Assembly: GCF_016629665.1 (NCBI RefSeq)
Contig: NZ_JAEPRQ010000006.1
Coordinates: forward strand, 62,001 to 126,000
Direction: 5' to 3'
DNA from: Paracoccus caeni
GTDB taxonomy: Bacteria; Pseudomonadota; Alphaproteobacteria; Rhodobacterales; Rhodobacteraceae
Length of the DNA stretch: 64,000 bases
Each line of letters begins with the position of its first letter. The stretch's first letter is position 1. The position numbers and the translations under genes are program-made. The notes under the pieces are model-generated. The model made no database searches, was not told the DNA's origin, and worked only from the letters and a program-made list of their open reading frames with translations. Positions 9,360 to 19,215 of this stretch are shown in pieces.

Positions 9360-10115
9360 ATGCTGAAAATCGACAATCTGCACGTCAAGCTGGAAGACGA
9401 GGACAAGCAGATCCTGAAGGGTCTGTCGCTGGAGGTTCCGGCCGGTCAGGTCCATGCGATCATGGGGCCGAACGGCTCGGGCAAATCCACCCTGTCCTAT
9501 GTGCTTTCGGGCCGCGACGGGTATGAGGTCACCGATGGCGGCGCCTCTTTGAATGGCGATGACCTGCTGGAGATGGAGCCCGAGGAACGCGCCGCAGCCG
9601 GTCTGTTTCTGGCCTTCCAATACCCGGTCGAAATCCCCGGCGTTGGCAACATGACCTTTCTGCGCACCGCCGTGAACGCGCAGCGGAAAGCGCGCGGCGA
9701 GGAAGAACTGTCCTCGGGCGAGTTTCTGAAAAAGGTCCGCGCCAAGGCGGCGGAACTGAAGATCGATGCCGATATGCTGAAGCGTCCGGTGAATGTCGGC
9801 TTCTCGGGTGGTGAGAAAAAGCGCAACGAAATCCTTCAGATGGCCATGCTGGAGCCGCGCATGTGCATCATGGACGAGACCGATTCCGGTCTTGATGTCG
9901 ATGCGATGCGTCTGGTCTCGGACGGGGTGAACGCGCTGCGCAGCCCTGATCGCAGCTTCCTGGTCATCACCCATTACCAACGCCTGCTGAACCACATTCA
10001 GCCCGATGTGGTCCATATCATGTCGAATGGCCGGATCGTGAAGACCGGCGGGCCGGAACTGGCGTTGCAGGTCGAGGAAGAGGGTTACGGCGACCTGCTG
10101 ACGGGGGCGCAGTAA
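9360..10115 (+). CDS. sufC: Fe-S cluster assembly ATPase SufC
   Basis: 251 residues, ABC-type ATPase that drives conformational change in the SufBC2D complex. Seen: Walker A GPNGSGKST, Q-loop AFQYPVEIPG, ABC signature SGGEKKRNEI, Walker B MCIMDETDSGLDVD and the switch histidine in VITHYQRL. The DETDSGLD block and the EKKR signature are typical of SufC rather than transporters. It starts 9 nt after the YbjQ-like gene, and its stop shares a base with the sufD start (TAATG). Confidence 0.97.
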   Translation: MLKIDNLHVKLEDEDKQILKGLSLEVPAGQVHAIMGPNGSGKSTLSYVLSGRDGYEVTDGGASLNGDDLLEMEPEERAAAGLFLAFQYPVEIPGVGNMTFLRTAVNAQRKARGEEELSSGEFLKKVRAKAAELKIDADMLKRPVNVGFSGGEKKRNEILQMAMLEPRMCIMDETDSGLDVDAMRLVSDGVNALRSPDRSFLVITHYQRLLNHIQPDVVHIMSNGRIVKTGGPELALQVEEEGYGDLLTGAQ

Positions 10116-11455
10116 TGGCCGACACCGCAGTCAAAAACCAGGACGTGACGCCGCAGGTGACGGGCGAGGCCAAGCCCGCCAATGCGCTGGACGCCCGCCT
10201 TGCCGCGCTGAGCCTGCCCGAAGGTGGCTTTACCGCCGCCGCGCGGGCCGATGCGCTGGCGCGTCTGCGCGACATGGGCCTGCCCGCGCCGCGTGACGAA
10301 TACTGGCGTTATACCGACCCGAAGCCCTTCAATGCGCCAGAGGCCGCTCCGCTGGCGCTTGGCGACGATCTGGGCGACTCGCCGTTATTCGGCGATCTGG
10401 ACCGGCTGAAACTGGTCTTCGTGGATGGCGTGTTTGACGCCGAAGCCTCGGATGATGTGGCGCTTGAAGGGGTTGAGATCGACGTTCTGTCCGTCGCCGA
10501 CCGTCAGGCCGCGCATTGGGCGGGCGATCTTTACGGCGCGCTGGAAGCCTCGGGGCAGAAGCCGGTGAAGCGGCCCTTCGCGGCGCTGAACACGGTTGTC
10601 GCCCGTGACGGCGTGCTGATCCGCGTGACAGCAACCCCCGCAAAGCCGGTCCACGTCATCCACCGTCGCGGCAGCGCCGATGCGGATACCTATTGGCACC
10701 ATGTCGTGCGGATCGAGGAAGGCGCGGAACTGACCCTGCTGGAAACCGGCATGTCGGGTGCCCGCTCGAACGGGGCGCTGGAGGTGGACCTACAAAAAGG
10801 GGCGAAATTCAACTACATCACCTCGAAACGTGCGGTGCATGAGACGGTCGGACTGTCGCATATCTTTGCCCGCGTCGATGCCGAGGCGCAGTTGAAAAGT
10901 TTCACCCTGTCGGTGAATGGCCGCGTCATGCGCCATGAGGGCGTGATCGATATCGTCGGTGACGACGCCTTTGCCCATATCGCGGCGGCGGTTCTGGGCG
11001 ATGGCGATATCGGGCCGTTCCACCATGACGATACCGTTTTCATCACCCACGCGGCAGAACGTTGCGAAAGCCGTCAGGTGTTCAAGAAGGTGCTGAAGAA
11101 CGGTGCCGAGGGCGTCTTTCAGGGCAAGATTCTGGTCAAGCCCGGCGCGCAGAAAACCGACGGTTATCAGATCAGTCAGGCGCTGCTCTTGGACGAGCGC
11201 AGCCAGTTTCTGGCCAAGCCAGAGCTGGAAATCTATGCCGACGACGTGAAATGCTCGCATGGCTCGACCACCGGCGCGCTGGATGAGGAGGCGCTGTTCT
11301 ACCTTCGCTCGCGCGGTATCCCGCATGAGCGTGCCATCATTTTCCTGGTCCTGTCCTTCCTTGCCGACGCCTTGGCCGAGGTTGAGGATGACGAATTGCG
11401 GGATCAGATCAACGACCGGCTGGAAGCGTGGCTGACCGATCGCGCCGGGAAATAG
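10115..11455 (+). CDS. sufD: Fe-S cluster assembly protein SufD
   Basis: 446 residues, SufB paralogue that pairs with SufB in the scaffold. Seen: N-terminal DEYWRYTDPKPFNAPEA, a long beta-helix core, and the C-terminal SufBD block YADDVKCSHGSTTGALDEEALFYLRSRGI, including the conserved cysteine-histidine pair. One-base overlap with sufC. The next gene starts 32 nt downstream. Confidence 0.96.
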   Translation: MADTAVKNQDVTPQVTGEAKPANALDARLAALSLPEGGFTAAARADALARLRDMGLPAPRDEYWRYTDPKPFNAPEAAPLALGDDLGDSPLFGDLDRLKLVFVDGVFDAEASDDVALEGVEIDVLSVADRQAAHWAGDLYGALEASGQKPVKRPFAALNTVVARDGVLIRVTATPAKPVHVIHRRGSADADTYWHHVVRIEEGAELTLLETGMSGARSNGALEVDLQKGAKFNYITSKRAVHETVGLSHIFARVDAEAQLKSFTLSVNGRVMRHEGVIDIVGDDAFAHIAAAVLGDGDIGPFHHDDTVFITHAAERCESRQVFKKVLKNGAEGVFQGKILVKPGAQKTDGYQISQALLLDERSQFLAKPELEIYADDVKCSHGSTTGALDEEALFYLRSRGIPHERAIIFLVLSFLADALAEVEDDELRDQINDRLEAWLTDRAGK

Positions 11456-11487
11456 CACCGGCGCGCGGCGGCATCGCGCCACGCGTA

Positions 11488-11946
11488 ATGGAAAGCTGGT
11501 GGGCTCCGCGCCGTGTGGTGCGGGGGCTGTCTAGCATGCCCGAGCGGGTGAAGATCGCCGTTCTGATGCTCGCCATGCTGATCTTTCTGGTCGCGCAGGC
11601 ACCGCTGCATGCGCGCCGCGCAGCACTTGATCCGTCGATCCCGCTTGAGGCGCGGATGGGCGGGGCGATCATGGCGATCATGTTCATGATGCCGCTGCTG
11701 GCTTACGGCCTGGCCTCGCTGATCTCGGCCTTCTCGCGGCTGACGCCATGGCGGCTTGGCCCCGAGGATTCGCGGCTGGCGCTGTTCTGGGCGTTGCTGG
11801 CGGTGTCGCCTGCGATGCTGTTGCAGGGGCTGGTCGCGGGCATGGTCGGGCCGGGTCCGGGGCTGATCGTGGTGCAGATCATCTGCGGCTTTGGTTTTCT
11901 GTTCATCTGGGGTGCGGGCATCTCGGTTCTGGCGAGGCGCAAATGA
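11488..11946 (+). CDS. Multi-span membrane protein in the SUF operon, function unknown
   Basis: About 152 residues from the ATG at 11488. Hydrophobic segments near residues 17-35, 55-85, 95-120 and 125-148 suggest four membrane spans. The end overlaps the next gene by 4 nt (ATGA). The following gene is Yip1-like, and this protein has a similar size and layout, so the two may be paired membrane proteins. No catalytic motif is seen. An earlier in-frame ATG at 11428 would lie inside sufD and is less likely. Confidence 0.72.
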   Translation: MESWWAPRRVVRGLSSMPERVKIAVLMLAMLIFLVAQAPLHARRAALDPSIPLEARMGGAIMAIMFMMPLLAYGLASLISAFSRLTPWRLGPEDSRLALFWALLAVSPAMLLQGLVAGMVGPGPGLIVVQIICGFGFLFIWGAGISVLARRK

Positions 11947-12548
11947 TATCCCTGACTTCTCTTCGTGGCCTTGTGGTGGACAGTTTCCGCCGCCCCGCCG
12001 ATGTGGCAGGGGTGCTGATCCGCAGCGATATTCCGATGCCTGCGCGCTGGATGCTGCTGATTCTGGTGATCTCTTTCTCGGGGATCCTGTCCTATCTCAC
12101 CTCGCTGACCGTCGGTCCCGGGCCAAGCCAGTTTGACGACGCGCTGCTTGAGATGATCGGACAGCCGATGGTGATGGCGGGGATCCAGCTTGTCGCGGTG
12201 CTGGCCGGGTCGGCGCTGGTCATCTCGATCGGGCGGCTGTTCGGCGGCACTGGTCGGTTCGAGGATGCGCTGCTGCTGATGGTCTGGACCGAGTTTCTGC
12301 TACTGCTCGTTCAGGGGCTGCAACTTTTGCTCGTGCCGATCCTGCCGACCGCTGCGGCGGTGCTTGGACTGGCCGCCGCCTTCGTCTTCCTGTGGATGAG
12401 TTTGCAATTCGTCCGCGTCCTGCATGGCTTTGACAATCTGATCAAGCCGGTCGTGGTCGTGATCGGTGCCGGAATCGGCGCCGTGCTGATCCTTTCGGTC
12501 GTCCTCAGCATGGCCGGTTTCACCCCCGAGGTGCCCAATGACCTTTGA
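11943..12548 (+). CDS. Yip1-family membrane protein
   Basis: 201 residues with five likely membrane segments. A short amphipathic N-terminus with FRRPADVAGVLIRSDIPMPA precedes the first span, followed by hydrophobic blocks up to LILSVVLSMAGF. Layout and length fit the Yip1 domain family of bacterial membrane proteins, whose role is unknown. It is coupled by ATGA to the preceding gene, and its last 11 nt overlap the start of sufS. Such Yip1-like genes are often seen between sufD and sufS in Rhodobacteraceae, so the placement is probably conserved rather than a chance insertion. Confidence 0.72.
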   Translation: MISLTSLRGLVVDSFRRPADVAGVLIRSDIPMPARWMLLILVISFSGILSYLTSLTVGPGPSQFDDALLEMIGQPMVMAGIQLVAVLAGSALVISIGRLFGGTGRFEDALLLMVWTEFLLLLVQGLQLLLVPILPTAAAVLGLAAAFVFLWMSLQFVRVLHGFDNLIKPVVVVIGAGIGAVLILSVVLSMAGFTPEVPNDL

Positions 12549-13749
12549 TGTCGCCAAGATCCGCGAAGACTTTCCGATCCTGTCTCGGCAGGTGAACAAG
12601 AAGCCGCTGGTTTATCTGGACAACGGCGCCAGCGCGCAAAAGCCGCGTCAGGTGATCGAGGCGATCACCCGCGCCTATGAAGGCGAATACGCCAATGTCC
12701 ATCGCGGGCTGCATTTCCTGTCGAACCTTGCTACCGACAATTATGAACGCGTCCGTGCCATTATCGCCCGCTTTCTGAACGCGCCGCATGAGGATGAGGT
12801 GATCTTCACCTCGGGCAGCACCGAAGGCATCAATCTGGTCAGCTATGGCTGGGCCGCCCCGCGCTTGCAGGCCGGGGATGAGATTGTCCTGTCGGTGCTG
12901 GAACATCACGCCAATATCGTGCCCTGGGCGTTCCTGCGCGAACGTCAGGGCGTGGTGCTGAAATGGGTCGAGCCGGAAGCGGATGGCAGCCTGCCGCCTG
13001 AAAAGGTGCTGGCTGCGATCAGCCCGAAGACCAAGCTGATCGCCGTCACCCATATGTCGAACGTCACCGGCACCATCGTCGATGTCGCGGCCATTGCGCG
13101 TGGGACCGATGTGCCGGTTCTGGTCGATGGCTCGCAATCCTCGGTGCATATGCCGATTGATCTCAAGGCGCTTGGCGTCGATTTCTTCTGCATCACCGGG
13201 CACAAGCTTTACGGCCCCTCGGGTTCGGGCGCGATCTGGATCAGCCGCGAGCGTCAGGCCGAGATGCGCCCCTTCATGGGCGGCGGCGATATGATCCGCA
13301 CGGTCACCCGGGATGAGGTGACCTATGCCGATCCGCCGCTGCGGTTCGAGGCGGGCACCCCCGGCATCGTCAATCAGATCGGCTTGGGCGTGGCGCTGGA
13401 ATATCTGATGGATATCGGGATGGAGAATATCGCCGCCTATGAACGGGGCTTGCGCGATTATGCCCGTGACCGGCTACGCAGCCTGAACTGGTTGCAGGTG
13501 CAGGGCGATGCGCCGGACAAGGGGGCGATCTTCTCGATGACGATGGAGGGGGCGCATGCCCATGACATCTCGACCATCCTCGACAAGCGCGGGATCGCGG
13601 TCCGGGCGGGAACGCATTGCGCCATGCCATTGCTTGATTTCTATGGAATCAATGCCAGCGCGCGGGCATCCTTTGCCATGTACAACACTGCCGAGGAAGT
13701 AGACGCTTTGGTCGAAGGTTTGATCTTCTGCCGCGAACTTTTCGGCTGA
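12538..13749 (+). CDS. sufS: Cysteine desulfurase SufS
   Basis: 403 residues, PLP-dependent enzyme that delivers sulfur through SufE to SufB. Seen: YLDNGASAQKP near the start, the PLP lysine in ITGHKLYGPSGSG, and the catalytic cysteine in a short RAGTHCAMPLL loop, which separates SufS (type II) from the IscS-type enzyme earlier in the run. Its start overlaps the Yip1-like gene by 11 nt. The partner gene sufE lies apart at 41.5 kb. This is the last gene of the SUF transcript; a 101-nt gap follows. Confidence 0.95.
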   Translation: MTFDVAKIREDFPILSRQVNKKPLVYLDNGASAQKPRQVIEAITRAYEGEYANVHRGLHFLSNLATDNYERVRAIIARFLNAPHEDEVIFTSGSTEGINLVSYGWAAPRLQAGDEIVLSVLEHHANIVPWAFLRERQGVVLKWVEPEADGSLPPEKVLAAISPKTKLIAVTHMSNVTGTIVDVAAIARGTDVPVLVDGSQSSVHMPIDLKALGVDFFCITGHKLYGPSGSGAIWISRERQAEMRPFMGGGDMIRTVTRDEVTYADPPLRFEAGTPGIVNQIGLGVALEYLMDIGMENIAAYERGLRDYARDRLRSLNWLQVQGDAPDKGAIFSMTMEGAHAHDISTILDKRGIAVRAGTHCAMPLLDFYGINASARASFAMYNTAEEVDALVEGLIFCRELFG

Positions 13750-13811
13750 ATCTTGCAAAGATTCTGAACCCCACCGAAGAATGCACGAAATTTCTTGCCA
13801 GATTCGCGGAA

Positions 13812-13840
13812 TGTCCACATCTCTGACCTAAATGTGGTCA
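13812..13840. promoter_or_regulatory. Inverted repeats just before the DadA-like gene, possible operator
   Basis: Two nested inverted repeats sit directly before the ribosome site. TGTCCACAT (13812) pairs with ATGTGGTCA (13832) at 8 of 9 positions. TGACC-N7-GGTCA (13824-13840) is perfect. The second has the shape of a dimeric helix-turn-helix operator such as GntR types use. The AGGAGG ribosome site begins at the end of the repeat, so a bound protein or RNA hairpin could block translation. No regulator gene is adjacent. Confidence 0.4.
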
Positions 13841-13850
13841 GGAGGCAGCA

Positions 13851-15065
13851 ATGTCGGAGATTCTGGTTCTTGGGGCAGGCATGGTCGGCGTCAGCACGGG
13901 TCTGGCACTGCAAGCCCGTGGGCACGACGTCACCATCATCGAACGCGGCGTGCCGGGGCGGGAAACCAGCTATGGCAATGCCGGGCTGATCCAGACCGAA
14001 GCCGTTGAACCCTATGCAATGCCGCTTGCACCCTGGGCGCTGACGCAGATCGCGTTGGGCCGGGGCTATGACGTGAAATGGAACCTCTCGGGGCTTCTGT
14101 CGCAGGTCGGCGCGGTCGCGAATTATGCGTGGAATTCGCTGCCCGCGGGGCACAAGCGGGCCACGGTGGTCTGGGGCAAGATGATCCGGCAATCGACCGA
14201 CCGTCACGCACCTTTGGTTGAGGCGGCGGGGGCGGGCAATCTGATCCGCAAGGACGGCTATATCGAGGTGCATCGGACGCCTGCGCGGATGGAAAAGGCG
14301 CGCAAGGCGGCGGCGCGGTTTCTTGAGCAATTCGGGGTCGAGGCGCGGCTGATGGACGGGCGCGAATTGCGCGCGCTGGAGCCGTCAGTCAAGATCGAGG
14401 TCGAGGGCGCGACGCATTGGCGCGACGCCTGGGCCTGCTCGGATCCCGGTGGGCTGGTGGCTTCTTATGCGGCGCTGTTCGAGAAGCAGGGCGGGCGGAT
14501 CGTCAATGGCGATGCGGGCGATCTGCATCGCGAAGGCGCGGGCTGGAAGGCCGATGAATATACCGGCGAACATGCGGTGGTGGCACTTGGGCCTTGGTCG
14601 CCGATGCTGCTGCAACGCTATGGCCTGAAGGTGCCGATGGTCTTTAAGCGCGGCTATCACCGACATTACCACATGGACGTGCCGCCGAACCATCCGATTG
14701 CAGATTTTGGAAATTCCGTGGTTCTGTCACCGATGCGGCGCGGTTTGCGGATCGCCACGGCGGCCGAGCTGACCTCGCACCCCCGGCTGACGCCGCCGCA
14801 ATTGCGCCATGGCGAAAAGGCCGCGCGAGAGCTGTTTGACATCGGCTCGCCGGTCGAGGCGGAGCCTTGGACCGGGCGGCGGCCCTGTATGCCGGACATG
14901 CTGCCGGTGATCGGGCGAGTGCCGGATCAGTCGAACCTTTGGGCGCATTTCGGGCATGGGCATCAGGGGTTCACGCTTGGCCCGGTCACCGCCGAAATCT
15001 TGGCTGAAGAGATGGACGGTGGCGAGGGCTGGGCCGAATTGCAGCCGTCGCGGTTGAAGCGCTAA
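13851..15065 (+). CDS. FAD-dependent D-amino-acid dehydrogenase-like oxidoreductase
   Basis: 404 residues, DAO/DadA superfamily. The N-terminal dinucleotide fold is LGAGMVGVSTGLALQARGH followed by an acidic residue in TIIERG, then ETSYGNAGLIQTEAVEPYAMP, the DadA-like block after the FAD site. The C-terminal GRRPCMPDMLPVIGR and HFGHGHQGFTLGP motifs complete the FAD-binding domain. Such enzymes deaminate D-amino acids and pass electrons to the respiratory chain; the true substrate cannot be read from sequence. A strong AGGAGG ribosome site precedes the ATG. It appears to be a single-gene unit with its own control region. Confidence 0.85.
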   Translation: MSEILVLGAGMVGVSTGLALQARGHDVTIIERGVPGRETSYGNAGLIQTEAVEPYAMPLAPWALTQIALGRGYDVKWNLSGLLSQVGAVANYAWNSLPAGHKRATVVWGKMIRQSTDRHAPLVEAAGAGNLIRKDGYIEVHRTPARMEKARKAAARFLEQFGVEARLMDGRELRALEPSVKIEVEGATHWRDAWACSDPGGLVASYAALFEKQGGRIVNGDAGDLHREGAGWKADEYTGEHAVVALGPWSPMLLQRYGLKVPMVFKRGYHRHYHMDVPPNHPIADFGNSVVLSPMRRGLRIATAAELTSHPRLTPPQLRHGEKAARELFDIGSPVEAEPWTGRRPCMPDMLPVIGRVPDQSNLWAHFGHGHQGFTLGPVTAEILAEEMDGGEGWAELQPSRLKR

Positions 15066-15265
15066 GCCGGGGCGCTGCGCGGGTTCGGGTTTTGCCTGAC
15101 CGACGGGTCATTCTGGTGGCTTGCGACGCAAGGCAAGGTCAACCGTCGAGTTGACGGGCGCGGCCAGAAAGGTCGGGGCTTTCCGCCGTCGCGATTGAGG
15201 CGGCAGATATTGAACCGACCGATTGCGGGATTAGATACATCCTCGACGCGATGAGGGAGGTTGTC

Positions 15266-15979
15266 TTGTCTGGCATCGAAGTGCTGTTCTTTGACGTGCT
15301 TGGGACGGTTGTCGATTGGCGCGGCAGCATCACCGCCGAGACGCGGGCGTTTTTGAAACGCCATGAGGCTGAGCAGGTGGATGCCGGTGCCTTGGCGGAT
15401 GCTTGGGTCGGTCGCTATGACGCCTCGGTCGATCCGATCCGGGCCGGGACACGACCCTTCGTGCCGCTGGATATTTTGAATATGGAAAATCTGACAGCCA
15501 CCTTGGCGGTCTTTGGGCTGGATCCCGCCGCGTTGCCGCAGGATGAGCTGGAAGACCTCAATCAAGCGTGGCACCGGCTGAAACCCTGGCCGGATGCGGT
15601 CGAGGGGCTTTCGCGCCTGAAGCAGACCCATATCGTCGCGCCACTATCTGACGGCAACACCCGGCTGCTGGTGAATATGGCAAAGCGCGCCGGGTTGCCT
15701 TGGGACACGGTGCTGGGCGCCGATATTTTTCGGGCATATAAGCCGATGCCCGAGGTTTATCTTGGGGCCTGCTCGCTTCTGGGTGTCAGCCCGGATCGGG
15801 CCATGCTGGTTGCGGCGCATGATTACGATCTGGATGGGGCGCGGCTTTGCGGCATGAAGACAGCCTATGTGAGGCGCGATCACGCCGCCGATCCGTCCAA
15901 GATTGGCGAAAGGGTTGTCTCTGCTGATTGGGATTACAACGCCAGCGATCTGGTTGAACTGGCGGATATGCTGAAATAG
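15266..15979 (+). CDS. HAD superfamily hydrolase, haloacid dehalogenase type II-like
   Basis: About 237 residues. HAD motif I is FFDVLGTVVDW with a nucleophilic aspartate. Motif II is in IVAPLSDGNTRLL. The lysine motif is in ADIFRAYKPMPEVYLGA and motif III in MLVAAHDYDLDGARLCGMKTAYV. Sequence and length match the type II 2-haloacid dehalogenase family, but phosphatase activity is equally possible. A TTG at 15266 has GGGAGG 5-6 nt upstream and is preferred; an ATG at 15251 in the same frame would add five residues but has no clear ribosome site. Confidence 0.82.
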   Translation: MSGIEVLFFDVLGTVVDWRGSITAETRAFLKRHEAEQVDAGALADAWVGRYDASVDPIRAGTRPFVPLDILNMENLTATLAVFGLDPAALPQDELEDLNQAWHRLKPWPDAVEGLSRLKQTHIVAPLSDGNTRLLVNMAKRAGLPWDTVLGADIFRAYKPMPEVYLGACSLLGVSPDRAMLVAAHDYDLDGARLCGMKTAYVRRDHAADPSKIGERVVSADWDYNASDLVELADMLK

Positions 15980-16113
15980 GCAAGCGTCAGAGGTAAGCCG
16001 GGCTATCGGCCCATTCGACAAACCCACTCTGCTGACGCGATCTGACAGCACCCCCGGTTGACATTCGCGCGCGCGCACACACCTTGGGTGCATGCCGACA
16101 GAACGGATGCCCC

Positions 16114-18300
16114 ATGGGTCATAACAATACCAACGCCCCCTCGGAACGCTTTGCCGAAGTCACCCGCCCCAAGCTGGAAGGCGGCCGCAGCTTCGTGATG
16201 AAAAGCGAGTTTCAGCCTGCGGGCGATCAGCCCACCGCCATTGCCGAATTGTCGCAAGGCGTGACGGAGGGTGAGCGCGATCAGGTGCTGCTGGGGGCGA
16301 CCGGGACCGGCAAGACCTATACGATGGCGAAGGTGATCGAGGCGACGCAGCGTCCGGCGATCATCCTTGCGCCGAACAAGACCTTGGCCGCGCAATTATA
16401 TGGCGAATTCAAGGGCTTCTTTCCTGACAATGCTGTCGAGTATTTCGTCAGCTATTATGATTACTACCAGCCCGAAGCCTATGTCGCCCGCAGCGATACC
16501 TATATCGAGAAGGAATCGCAGATCAACGAGGCCATCGACCGGATGCGCCACTCGGCCACGCGGGCGCTGTTGGAGCGGGATGATGTGATCATCGTCGCCT
16601 CGGTATCGTGCATCTACGGCATCGGCTCGGTCGAGACCTATTCAGCGATGACGCAGGATATGGTCGTGGGCGACAGCTATGACCAGCGCGAATTTCTGGG
16701 GCAGTTGGTGGCGCAGCAATACCGGCGGCTGGATGCGGCGTTCCAACGTGGGGGTTTTCGGGTGCGCGGCGATGTGGTCGAGGTTTGGCCCGCCCACCTT
16801 GAGGATCGGGCATGGCGGTTCGATTTCTTCGGCAATGAGCTGGAAAGCATCACCGAATTCGATCCGCTGACCGGCCAGAAGACCGACAATTTCCGCCAGA
16901 TCCGCATCTATGCGAACAGCCATTACGTGACGCCCCGACCGACGCTGCAACAGGCGATCAAGGGCATCCGCAAGGAACTGATCGAGCGGCTGAAGGTGTT
17001 GCAGGACGAAGGCAAGCTGTTGGAAGCGCAGCGGCTGGAGCAGCGGACGAATTTCGATCTGGAGATGCTGGAAGCCACCGGCGTCTGCAACGGGATCGAG
17101 AATTACTCGCGCTATCTGACGGGGCGGGCACCGGGCGAGCCGCCGCCCACTTTGTTCGAGTTTATTCCGGATAACGCCATTGTTTTCGCTGACGAATCCC
17201 ATGTCAGCGTGCCGCAGATCGGCGGCATGTATCGGGGCGACTTCCGGCGGAAATTCACCTTGGCAGAGCATGGTTTCCGGCTGCCAAGTTGCATGGATAA
17301 CCGACCCCTGAAGTTCGAGGAATGGGATGCGATGCGCCCGCAATCGGTGTTCGTCTCGGCCACCCCGGCGCAATGGGAGATGGACCAGACCGGCGGCGTC
17401 TTTACCGAACAGGTGATCCGTCCGACCGGCCTCATCGATCCGCAGATCGAGATCCGCCCGGTCGAGATGCAGGTGGATGATCTTCTGGACGAGGTTCGCA
17501 AGGTCGCCGCTGCGGGGATGCGCACGCTGGTGACGACGCTGACCAAGCGGATGGCCGAGGATCTGACCGAATATCTGCACGAGCAGGGCATCCGTGTTCG
17601 CTATATGCACAGCGACATCGACACGATCGAGCGGATCGAGATCCTGCGCGATCTGCGGCTGGGCGCCTTTGATGTGCTGGTCGGGATCAACCTGCTGCGC
17701 GAGGGGCTGGATATTCCCGAATGCGGGCTGGTCGCCATTCTGGACGCCGACAAGGAAGGTTTCCTGCGGTCTGAGACGTCGTTGATCCAGACCATCGGTC
17801 GGGCGGCGCGGAACGCCGACGGGCGGGTGATCATGTATGCCGACAAGGTGACCGGCAGCATGGAACGCGCCATGGCCGAGACCGAGCGGCGTCGCGAAAA
17901 GCAGGTGGCCTATAACGTCGAACACGGCATCACGCCGCAAACCGTGCGCAAGAATGTCGAGGATGTTCTGGCGGGTCTGTGGCAGGGCGATACCGATCAG
18001 TCGCGGATCACCGCGCGGGTGGATAAGCCGATGGTCGGTGCGAACCTTGCCGCGCATCTGGACGGCTTGCGGGCGCAGATGCGCAAGGCTGCCGAGAACC
18101 TTGAATTCGAAGAGGCAGCGCGCCTGCGGGATGAGGTGAAACGGCTTGAGGCGGTCGATCTGGCGATCTCGGACGATCCTTTGGCGCGGCAATCGGCCAT
18201 CGAACAGGCGGCAGAGGACGCGGTCAAATCCTCGGGCCGGTCCTCGGCAGGGCGGGCCGGGCAGCGCGGTGGCAACAAGCGGTCGAAGCGGCGCAGATAG
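16114..18300 (+). CDS. uvrB: Excinuclease ABC subunit UvrB
   Basis: 728 residues, the damage-verifying helicase-like subunit of nucleotide excision repair; it accepts DNA from UvrA2 and recruits UvrC. Seen: Walker [19 protein letters not shown], the beta-hairpin region [24 protein letters not shown]-like box [11 protein letters not shown], helicase motif [12 protein letters not shown], and the C-terminal UvrC-binding UVR motif ([21 protein letters not shown] split over the two helices). ATG 16114 is chosen as the nearest start. A TTGACA hexamer at 16058 lies upstream with no clear -10. No GTTC-N7-GTTC SOS box is seen before it. Confidence 0.97.
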   Translation: MGHNNTNAPSERFAEVTRPKLEGGRSFVMKSEFQPAGDQPTAIAELSQGVTEGERDQVLLGATGTGKTYTMAKVIEATQRPAIILAPNKTLAAQLYGEFKGFFPDNAVEYFVSYYDYYQPEAYVARSDTYIEKESQINEAIDRMRHSATRALLERDDVIIVASVSCIYGIGSVETYSAMTQDMVVGDSYDQREFLGQLVAQQYRRLDAAFQRGGFRVRGDVVEVWPAHLEDRAWRFDFFGNELESITEFDPLTGQKTDNFRQIRIYANSHYVTPRPTLQQAIKGIRKELIERLKVLQDEGKLLEAQRLEQRTNFDLEMLEATGVCNGIENYSRYLTGRAPGEPPPTLFEFIPDNAIVFADESHVSVPQIGGMYRGDFRRKFTLAEHGFRLPSCMDNRPLKFEEWDAMRPQSVFVSATPAQWEMDQTGGVFTEQVIRPTGLIDPQIEIRPVEMQVDDLLDEVRKVAAAGMRTLVTTLTKRMAEDLTEYLHEQGIRVRYMHSDIDTIERIEILRDLRLGAFDVLVGINLLREGLDIPECGLVAILDADKEGFLRSETSLIQTIGRAARNADGRVIMYADKVTGSMERAMAETERRREKQVAYNVEHGITPQTVRKNVEDVLAGLWQGDTDQSRITARVDKPMVGANLAAHLDGLRAQMRKAAENLEFEEAARLRDEVKRLEAVDLAISDDPLARQSAIEQAAEDAVKSSGRSSAGRAGQRGGNKRSKRRR

Positions 18301-18411
18301 TTACGTTTTGTCTGCGCGATTTCCTTCTTGGGAATCAGTGCCTGTGATAGAAGTGAACGGAATGGTTCGCTTTCTATCCAGTGTCGCCGGTTTCAATGGA
18401 GGTATCCGGTT

Positions 18412-19215
18412 ATGAGTATTTCAGGAAAACTTGCTGCTTTGCTGCTTGCGATTGGCGTCGCAACGCCAGCCTTGCCCGCGATCATGTATGTCCATGACGA
18501 GGGCGGCAATCTTGGCACCGTCGATACCGCGACCGGCGCTGCCAGCGTCATCGGGAATATGGGCGTCCAGATGACCGATATCGCCTTTGACCCGACCGGC
18601 AATCTCTATGGGCTTGGCTTCGGCTCTCTCTACAGCATCGACAAGACGACCGGGGCCAGCAGTCTGATCGGCGCGCATGGCATCTCGGTCGGGAATGCGC
18701 TGGTCTTTGGCAGCGATGGCGCGCTTTACGGGGCGGGCGGCGGTTCTGACCAGCTATATTCGCTGAACGTTTCGACCGGGGCAGGCACGTCGCTGGGCAC
18801 GATCGGCTTCTATTCGGGCGGCGATTTGGCCTTTGTCGGCAGCGATTTCTATCTCGCCTCGGGATCGGGTGATCTGGTCAAGATCGATCTGGCCAACCTG
18901 TCGAATACGACGGCGATCGGTTCCTTTGGCGTCAGCGGTGTCTATGGTCTGGCGACCGCGCCCGACGGGACGCTTTACGGTGTCGCGGGCACCTCGATCT
19001 TCGAGGTGGATACACTGACCGGGCTTGCCTCGAACGCGATGTCATTCGGCGGGCAGGGGCTGGGCATCGCCTATGGGCAGAGCTTCTACACCGAGGCGGG
19101 CGCCCCGCCCGAGCCATCGCCGATCCCGGTCCCGGCAGCAGGATTTCTGCTGATGGGGGGGATGGCGATGCTGGGCGTCGCGAAACGGCGCAGCAGGGCG
19201 GTTAGCCGCAAGTGA
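18412..19215 (+). CDS. Secreted VPLPA-CTERM-type protein with repeated beta-propeller-like segments
   Basis: 267 residues. A signal peptide (KLAALLLAIGVATPALPA) is followed by repeated strands of the type LYGLGFGSLYSIDKTTG, about six times, each with G-LY-ID-TG spacing, suggesting a beta-propeller. The tail has a PIPVPAAGFLLMGG segment, a short membrane stretch and a basic end (KRRSRAVSRK), the tripartite VPLPA/PEP-CTERM sorting signal recognised by exosortase-type enzymes. GGAGG lies 9 nt before the ATG. Its stop overlaps the next, opposing gene by 14 nt. Cargo function unknown; a surface or matrix role is the family expectation. Confidence 0.82.
   Translation: MSISGKLAALLLAIGVATPALPAIMYVHDEGGNLGTVDTATGAASVIGNMGVQMTDIAFDPTGNLYGLGFGSLYSIDKTTGASSLIGAHGISVGNALVFGSDGALYGAGGGSDQLYSLNVSTGAGTSLGTIGFYSGGDLAFVGSDFYLASGSGDLVKIDLANLSNTTAIGSFGVSGVYGLATAPDGTLYGVAGTSIFEVDTLTGLASNAMSFGGQGLGIAYGQSFYTEAGAPPEPSPIPVPAAGFLLMGGMAMLGVAKRRSRAVSRK

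Noticed and set aside
16020..16113. SOS box before uvrB
   Set aside because: No GTTC-N7-GTTC or GAAC-N7-GAAC pattern is present; a TTGACA alone is not evidence for LexA control.
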